From assembly GCF_020283565.1 (NCBI RefSeq), contig NC_060065.1:44876409-44940408 (forward strand): a stretch of DNA of 64,000 nucleotides, written 5' to 3'. This document shows positions 56,971 through 64,000 of the stretch, one piece after another. The stretch comes from Trifolium pratense (lineage: Eukaryota; Streptophyta; Magnoliopsida; Fabales; Fabaceae). A model generated the notes under the pieces. The model was given only the letters and a program-made list of their open reading frames with translations, made no database searches and was not told the origin of the DNA. The first letter of the stretch is position 1. Every line of letters starts with the position of its first letter. Made by a program: the position numbers and the translations under genes.

Positions 56971-57472
56971 ATGTGGAGTTTGTTGTAGTTGATTGTCAAG
57001 TCACACATTGTCCAATCTCTTCAATAAAAAAAGGTAAAAAATTAGCTAGTAGAGAAGTCCTAGTAACAAATAATGTTCCCAACCAACATTATTATTACAT
57101 GGTAGGACGTGATATTGATTCCCGACATTTTACCTAACAGAGCTACTGTGTACGTATGTGTCGATACGAAATTTCAGTATGTTGATTAAGGACAAATTAG
57201 TTTCTAAATTGGTTCGGACCCAACATTATAAAATACAGGCTGATCTAACAGTGGCAAAACAAATGAAAAACACGAGAATACAACAAGCATAACAAAAAAA
57301 TAACATAAAAAAAATACCTTAAGAAAAGATACATACAATATAGGAACCACCCAAGCAAGGCCACGACCAACTATAATTGACAATTATTTTTGTGCCACAA
57401 ATTTTTGTATATTTTTTTTTTGTCTAAAACCAAATTTGTTGCACAAATGTTTGTATATATAAAAATATTTTC

Positions 57473-57494
57473 TTTATTTTATTTTATTTTATTT

Positions 57495-57526
<32 letters not shown>
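57473..57526. repeat. (ATTTT)n plus (AT)n microsatellite
   Basis: Five to six TTTTA units run straight into about 12 AT units. Confidence 0.93.
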
Positions 57527-57530
<4 letters not shown>

Positions 57531-57584
57531 CTTCCATTAAATTTATTGAAATGCTAATATATCCTACATTAAAGAGGGTATATA

Positions 57585-58048
57585 ATGTTAAAATGTTCAA
57601 TATCGGTTGCGAGATGTCCTAAATATGTGTTGATAAAGTAGAGACAGTCCTCACCTTACAAGTCGATTTTGTAGGATTGAGTTAGACTCAACTCCAAAAG
57701 TTCTACATCGATTGCGAGTTAGCCTAAATATATGTTTATAAAGTAGAGGCAGTCCTTACCTTACAAGTCAGATTTGTAAGGTTAAGTTAGGTCCAACTTT
57801 TAATTCTAAGATGGTATCAAAATCTCTCCACAATCCGTTGGGTCGCATGCTATATATCTTATTTCTGATCGAGTCATCCGCCATTTATATTGGCGCCCAA
57901 GCCCAATAACGCTGTGCGCGAGGGGGTATGCTAATAAGTCACGTCGATTGCGAGATGACCTGAATATGTGTTTATAAAGTGAGTCAGTCATCACCTTACA
58001 AGTAGATTTTGTAGAGTTGAGTTAGGCTAAACTCTCAATTCTAAGTCA
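57585..58048 (+). mobile_element. TRIM-type element with an extra tandem LTR
   Basis: Three LTR-like copies share TCGRTTGCGAG, TTATAAAGTAGAGRCAGTCC and TTACAAGTC: about 57585-57697, 57700-57826 and 57929-58048. The second is followed by ATGGTATCAAAATCTC (57812-57827), a mutated initiator-Met primer site (normally TATCAGAGC), an interior with GGCGCCCAAGCCCAATAACG and a purine-rich GCGAGGGGGTAT before the third. So LTR-LTR-interior-LTR, degraded. Confidence 0.85.
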
Positions 58049-58604
58049 TAATATAAAAATTTTGTCTTAAAATTATACATTTAATTTTTTAAACATTTAG
58101 AATTTATTTTTTTCAAAATAAAAATTTCACCTTTAGTTTCATATCTTTAGAATACATGTTAATACAAGCCTTAAAATTATTAGATGAAATATATATTAAA
58201 TAGTTTTTATTAGAAAGTTTGGGGGAGCACCACTAAATTTTTTTTTTTTTTTAAATAGCACCACTAAATTTTTGTAAAGGCAAAATATCACTGAAAAAAC
58301 ACTATGCTTACATAGAAAGAGCATCACAATTAAAACCTGCTACAGATAACAGAGAGACATAGAAACCTCTAAAAGAAACAAAACACTACTATAAGACAAA
58401 CATCAAAAACCAACATTTTACTCTTTTACAAAAGGATACGTCATATCTCCATTTAAAAGATACTTCTCTTATATATTTTACTCTAGATTCATACGTCATT
58501 TCTCCAATTAATTGTGATATACCTAATATCCTATTTTGAGTAATTTTGAGTAAAAATGTGATGTTAAAGTCTTTTAAGGTATTGAACCATTAGTCCATTA
58601 CTAC

Positions 58605-58740
58605 TTACTAAGAGTCTCACATTGGTTGCGATCACTTGAATGTGTGTTTATAAGCAAGAGGCAATCCTCATCTTACAAGCCGGTTTTGTAAGGATGAGTT
58701 AGACCCAATACCCAAATCTAATATAGTATCAGAGCCTCTC
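58605..58740 (+). mobile_element. TRIM LTR with primer-binding site, interior lost
   Basis: CACATTGGTTGCGA, TTATAAGCAAGAGGCAATCC and TTACAAGCCGGTTTTGTAAG match TRIM LTRs elsewhere in the window, followed by AGTATCAGAGCC (58725-58736), the initiator-Met primer site. No second LTR is found to the right. Confidence 0.82.
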
Positions 58741-58749
58741 CACTCTGAA

Positions 58750-59950
58750 CTCTCAGACTATTTTGAAATTTAATAAAAGTTCATGCTAAACTAGTGTCCT
58801 AAGACACTAATTAAAGTTAAAAGAAGTAAATTTCACATTAGAACAAACATTTTTTTTATATTTTTAAAAGAGTAATACACAATTTTAAAGATTTATTTAT
58901 TATATTCAATTCCTTAATTAACTAGTAGCTCAGAGACACAATTAAAGGATTTTCCTGTTATAAAATTTATAGATTGATCAACTCATTTTAATACTTTTAA
59001 TTCAGCGGTTTTTAGAAAGCTAGAACTCATTGTTTTTTATTTTTATTTTTGTAAAATTCAAAACTCTTCACTTTTTTTTTTGTCAAGTAGTTTAGTGGCT
59101 AGAAATTTCAACTTAAATGTACATAAGTGAAAAAACTCTTCACTTTTTTATTTGTCTAATATGAAGAAGTGAAAAATTCATAGTTCAAAGTCCTTTCGAT
59201 AAAACCTATAGTAACAATTGAACTATCCATGTAGGAACCTTCCTTTCTTTTTTTATAACTCAACCTTTTAGTCACATAAACTATAAAAAAAAAAAAAAAA
59301 TAGGTTGATATGTTAATTATATTAATACTACCACGTTTTCTATGCTAGCTATCTTGTTTTACTTCCATGGGAATTTCCTTTTTTTTAGATTGAGAGTCAG
59401 GAAGACAAAGTGTACATATTGCACACAAAGCATTATATGGGCTTAAGCAACTCCCAAGAGCATGGAACAAGAAGATTGATAGCTTCCTAAGTTGATATAA
59501 GATTCATGAAGTGTTTAGAACACGGTGTGTATGTCACGAGAACAAGCAATAATGAATTGATAATTTTGTGTTTGTATTTTGATAATTTGCTGATCACAGG
59601 CAGAGAAAGAGATAAGTGACTTTAAGCTTGAACTTAATTATGAGAGAATTTGAAATGACTGGACCGACCTTGATCATATTTCATATTTCCTTGGGATTGA
59701 GTTTTATAAGTGTACTATTGTAGGTTTTTAAGGTTTAATACTCCTATTTACTTATATGTATATATCTATATATCACCTTGATAGGGAGGGGACCTTCAAT
59801 CTGTCCTTGTTAATCACCTTGATATGTCAAGAATACAAGAACTTAATACAAGCAACAAAGGATATAATATATTGTTCACATCAACATTAAGGGTATTTGT
59901 TTGTAGGATGGAGGAATCAGAAAAAGTGATTTGGCTTTGTTGAGAGAAGA
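58750..59950. other. no gene recognised
   Basis: AT-rich, with a SINE family E fragment near 59080-59120 (AGTAGTTTAGTGGCTAGAAA). The block at 59395-59700 is less AT-rich and reads LRGFYKCTI-like fragments with stops; it may be a copia pol remnant but I cannot support that. Confidence 0.4.
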
Positions 59951-59957
59951 TATCTGC

Positions 59958-60330
59958 GAAGCCCCGATATTCTAAAAATGACGAAGTATCGTGTCCGATA
60001 CATACTCAATACCGATACTTTCCGATACACGTATCGGAGAAGTATCGGCAATTAATATTATTTTTTTAAAAAAATAATATAACCGATACGTGTCGGATAC
60101 TTTTTCGATACGCGTATCGAAAAAGTATCTGACAATTAAGATGTACTGGTGATCATTATTTTTTGGATAGTATTAATGAAGCTCAAATACTTAACTTAGT
60201 ATTAATGATATTAATTTATTTGTCTCTGTCACTGTTCTGGTGAATTGTGATGCCAACTGTTATGCCTCAAACTGTTTTGTTCTAATGCAAGCTTATTGGC
60301 TTGTTTGTACTCCTCGTGCAATGAGTTGTT

Positions 60331-60420
<90 letters not shown>

Positions 60421-60620
60421 TTTTTTGCCTTTCAAAAATAATTATCATTATTAATAATATTGATTTTAGTCATCTTTATATATTGTGCATTTATATATTT
60501 AATTTTAAATTTAAGTTTTAAATAACGTATAGCGGCAGTATCGTATCGGAAATTTTAAAAAAAATCTCGTATCTACGTATCGATATCGTATCGGTATTGT
60601 GTTACGTATCAGGGCTTCAA
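59958..60620. mobile_element. hAT-like element carrying a long AAT microsatellite
   Basis: Left end GAAGCCCCGATA, right complement GAAGCCCTGATACG. Both subterminal regions repeat CGATACG / CGTATCG many times (59990-60125 and 60525-60610). Imperfect 8-bp duplication ATATCTGC (59950-59957) and ATATATGC (60621-60628). No transposase. Confidence 0.75.
60332..60420. repeat. (AAT)n microsatellite
   Basis: About 30 perfect AAT units (89 bp); encodes poly-Ile on the minus strand only as an artefact. Confidence 0.98.
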
Positions 60621-60629
60621 ATATATGCT

Positions 60630-63160
60630 TATCAAAGGTAGAGGGGGTCTAGTAGTACAAAATCTAGAAGTATTCAATATTGTTAATTAGCTCATAATGG
60701 AAATAGCATACATATATGGACAAGAAGGACTGAAGGAGTGCTCTTTTGTTTTCTCTTCTTCTATGAGTAGCAATGGGATGGGGGTATTATAAGGTACTAC
60801 TACTATATTACAGTTTTATATTAGCAATTTAAAAAATATATATACTTGTATTTAAATTGGTATTTATGTGGGTAACAACTTTAATATGCACCTATATGTT
60901 TATACTCATACCATTTATATAAAATTTCACCCTTAAGATAAATAAATGGGTTGTTCGGGGTATTGAACTTTGACTCCTGCATATATAATTCAATGTCCCT
61001 ATTAACTGAACTAAGCTCACGAGAACTTACCTTCATCTTTTATATTGTTGCTATTTATTATTTAAGCATATGATTGAATTAAGTTTATTTTATTGTAAAA
61101 AAAAACTCTAATTAAAAAAGTTATATTATTAGAAAAAGAAAATTCTACTTGTTATCCTTCATCTAGTCCCTGTACCCCTCATTTTATCCTAAATTCTGCA
61201 TTTATTTCTCTCACATTTTTCACAATAAATATCTGAGACAATAAACATATTTTAGTAATTTCACAATTAATATATGTGTATAAAAATATTTGTTAAAAAA
61301 AAAATCAACAATTTAAATAGATCTCAGGTCTTGCGAAAGGTTAATATCTACAAACACACACGAATCATACTTTTGTTTTACTTAAAAAAAAAAAAACTAA
61401 AAATCGGAATAAAAAGTTGAATTTTTAAAATAAAGAAAAAAAACAAGAAGAAATGTTAATGTTGAGAATACCTAAGTTATGACGGACGCTAAATATAAAA
61501 TTCAATATAACATTAATAATAGATCAAAATAATATACGAACTCATTGTTTAAAATAAGGAGTGTTTGTAATTTCACTATTGTGGGGGTATAGGGGACCAA
61601 CTAAGGGTACCCAATATATTTTTTTTAGTAAAAAAGTTGAAACTTGAAACTACATTTTTCTTTTGCCAACTAGTAGTCCAGATAGCCTAGTGAGACTCTT
61701 TTAATTTCTTAAATTTTGGTCCCCATTCTATACCCCTACAAACTATAAAACTTAGGATATGTCTTTTTCTCTTTAATTGGACAAAATATATAATTATAGT
61801 TGATGGAACTTGGGACTTGGGAGTATATATGATGACTTGAGCCGTACCTGAATAAGACTATTCTTTAAAAGAGAATTAGTTGTTTGACTGGTTAAATGAT
61901 GATCTGGGTAAGATGTTAATAATTAACAATTTTTTAAAATGATGTTGAAGAAGATTATGAAGAAGACTTGTTGCTTGATGAACTACGTAAAGGATTAAAC
62001 AACATTGGAGTGAATGAAAGGGAAATGGATTAGGAGCAGTCAGATTTGCTGTAGTAAAGGTGTAGTTAATGTATCATATATATATAGCCGTGTGATTAAA
62101 TCAGACTGTTCATATTTAAATGCAGATTTAATTTTTTTACATATATAAAATTATGATCTTAAATCTAAGTTGTTCGATCTTGATCAAATTACCATGATTA
62201 TATATAATGCATGCAATCACAGTTGTTGACTGCACTCAATCTAAGTCCATAAGGAGTGGTTCACATGTTCATTTACAACAGTAATTATGAACTTGTAAAA
62301 GAAGCTAAAGATGAAATTAGTATCAATATTATATATTATTAAAGTCGGTGTCTGTGTCGCTAGTTTGAACGATAGGGTGTTGATCTGGATTTAGACTTTC
62401 AAATCTAATTTGGTGCTCTCCTCAAACGTCGGTGGCTGGGTTTCTTTATTGGACCCACAACGGTGGCTAGGTTCCCCTCACCCCTTAACAGTTGGATGGT
62501 GCAATGTGCATGTTCTGATGTCTCCATCCCGACGTTGGACTCAAATTGTTTGGTTAAAAATGATATATTAGCTTGCTACTTTTTGAGTCGTTGGTTTCCA
62601 TTTTCATGTTGGCGATCAGATTCACCGCCATTCTTAAAGGCGCAAGTTCGTTTAAACTCGTCTATAGTTCTTTCTGGATTTGTTCGTATATCAATTTTTT
62701 TTTTTTACAATTTAGTTTCGGGTCCGTACGCGAGTCCACTAAATTATGCTCATGGTGTGTGACTGATTGTTTTGATACCTTTTGAGTTTTGGGTTGATTT
62801 CATTTCTTACTTTTTTTTTTATTTTACTGGGTCGAACTTTATTTTTGGTTTACCTGGGTCAAACATTATGTCCCCTAATATTTTGTAACTTGTTTATTTT
62901 TTTTAGTAGGGATTTTTTTTAGTGGGGAAGTAACTTTTTATTTTAATCTATCTAAAACTTTGCATATGGTAAAGCATCTCCTCCTTGTGCTTAAAAAAAG
63001 TGTTATTAAAGTACAAAATGTAAAAAACGAGTTCTACTTCTCGCACCCTCCAGCATACATATGCGCCTCTTGATATTCCTAATTTACCCTTCTCGCTATT
63101 TAGGATGTGAGTGCGTAAAACTACAAAAATTGAAGAAACTAGAGTTCACATCTGTTTACG
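60630..63160. other. no gene recognised
   Basis: 60920-60985 holds a SINE family E fragment (CACCCTTAAGATAAATAAATGG). 62340-62800 is GC-richer with frames of up to 99 codons that match nothing I know; its end (AACTTTGCATATGGTAAAG, then CTTGTGC and A-rich tail near 63000) resembles a LINE 3' end. Confidence 0.4.
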
Positions 63161-63169
63161 TTGGAATTT

Positions 63170-63930
63170 GGTAAACAACCGCTAGTTTAAGTGTTTAAAC
63201 TCGCGAGATCAACTAGTAAATCTCAGGACAATTTTGTGTTTATTCGTTGTAAGAAAACTGTTTGAATGTTCGTTTTAATAGGGAAACAAACACTTAGGAA
63301 TTAAAATGTTTCAAAGCATACAAGAGAAACTAATTCGAATCGCCTCGAAGTAGCAGTTTCTCAAGCAAGTATCTGAATTTAAACTTGGAGAAGATTACTG
63401 GAAACAAATTGCATTGAATGAAAAGCAATTACAAATAAAGATGGTTCACAAAACATACATTTCTCTTCTGAATTCCGTTCGTTCGATCGCTGAGTACTTA
63501 GAATTTTAGAGAGAGTGTTTGTATAAAATTTTGTGACCATTGTTCTGAATGAAAAACTACTATAAATACTACTACAAAGTGGTAACTGTTTCTCGATCAT
63601 CTGGACGCTCCTCCATTTGCCACGTCGACCACGTTCTCCACTTTCATCTTTCATTCCTTCAGCGCGCGCCAAGACCTCTTGGGCCGTTCGTTGTTCCTTC
63701 TTTGGGCTTGGCCCAACTCTCCATCGGTTCGATTTCGCGCTTTCGATAGCTTCCTGGCAAAACCAAAATTGGACGCGTTATCCATATCTCTCGAAGCGCT
63801 TTTTGGCTTCGACCTAGCTGGCTTTCGACGCCACCTTTGAAAGTTTTATTTTGACAATATCACCTCCAAATAAATATTGGACCCACCAATTATATTTAAT
63901 TGATAAATACCAAATTTATATCCAACAAAT
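63170..63930 (-). mobile_element. 3' LTR of a minus-strand retrotransposon
   Basis: Read on the minus strand, a polypurine tract TTTTTTGGGGGGCAATT (complement of about 63931-63947) is followed by TGTTGGATATAAATTTGG, a normal LTR start. The LTR runs toward about 63170 (end uncertain) and is rich in TCGAA motifs like those of giant legume Tat/Ogre elements. A TATA-like TATTTATAG lies near 63555. The element's interior continues past the right edge of the window. Confidence 0.6.
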
Positions 63931-64000
63931 TGCCCCCCAAAAAAGTCATTTTCGACTGTGTCTATCGAAAGAGGAAGTGGCGTTTTTGAAGGTACTAATG
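63931..64000 (-). mobile_element. interior of the same retrotransposon, cut by the window edge
   Basis: The polypurine tract and about 50 bp of adjoining interior are all that is visible; no coding sequence. Confidence 0.5.

Larger units (their letters stand above)
47023..57210. repeat. segmental duplication, copy 2
   Basis: Counterpart of 10720-18690 in the same orientation. It is about 2 kb longer because of its own insertions: the MITE at 47195, the LINE and hAT sequences at 49400-51280, the Helitron-like block ending at 54763 and the copia fragment at 55600-56990. Confidence 0.85.

Noticed and set aside
60229..60435. 68-codon poly-Ile frame
   Set aside because: Produced by the (AAT)n microsatellite.
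62463..62785. Two overlapping frames of 99 and 70 codons
   Set aside because: No family resemblance, overlapping frames and a LINE-like 3' end nearby.
63379..63817. Several overlapping frames near the right edge
   Set aside because: They fall within the LTR of the minus-strand retrotransposon and overlap on both strands.

Overview
The window is plant nuclear DNA, AT-rich and packed with transposable elements. Legume-type TRIM, SINE, LINE and Ty3/gypsy repeats and the gene content point to a papilionoid legume of the clover/medic/pea group; that placement is inference, not measured. Only three reading frames look like host genes: a spliced ethanolamine kinase gene on the minus strand at the left end (exons between 7149 and 3321), and two nearly identical intronless single-EF-hand calcium-sensor genes of the PBP1/KIC type, both on the minus strand (10971-11324 and 47374-47727).

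Layout. 1-3320: nested repeats (a minus-strand Ty3/gypsy chromovirus fragment, a complete 364-bp TRIM with an ATTAA target duplication, and a Tourist-like MITE). These lie in intron 6 of the kinase gene or mark the point where its catalytic half was lost; the last exons are not in the window. 7150-10700: promoter side of the kinase, an unresolved transcript-like stretch, a mosaic of plastid rpoB and ycf2 fragments, and LINE remnants. 10.72-18.69 kb: first copy of a segmental duplication holding EF-hand copy 1, with inserted SINEs, MITEs, a foldback element and a 180-bp tandem repeat. 18.7-47.0 kb: repeat-filled spacer with an OTU-protease relic, a gag-protease Ty3/gypsy element with a tRNA-Asp primer site, separate LTRs, a hAT element with a nested Mutator-like element, three LINE fragments, five Stowaway-type MITEs (three of exactly 295 bp), a Harbinger-like element and a Helitron-type terminus. 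47.02-57.21 kb: second copy of the segmental duplication with EF-hand copy 2 and its own insertions. 57.2-64 kb: two TRIM-type elements, a hAT-like element, a long (AAT)n microsatellite and, at the right edge, the LTR of a minus-strand retrotransposon.

How the parts relate. The two EF-hand genes and their shared flanks form a direct tandem duplication about 36 kb apart. At three positions copy 1 carries a transposon with a target duplication where copy 2 still has the unoccupied site, so those insertions follow the duplication. The kinase acts in phosphatidylethanolamine synthesis and the EF-hand proteins are probably regulatory calcium sensors; nothing suggests they work together. I found no undescribed molecular system. 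The informative content is the duplication history and the clean target-site evidence for many small elements.
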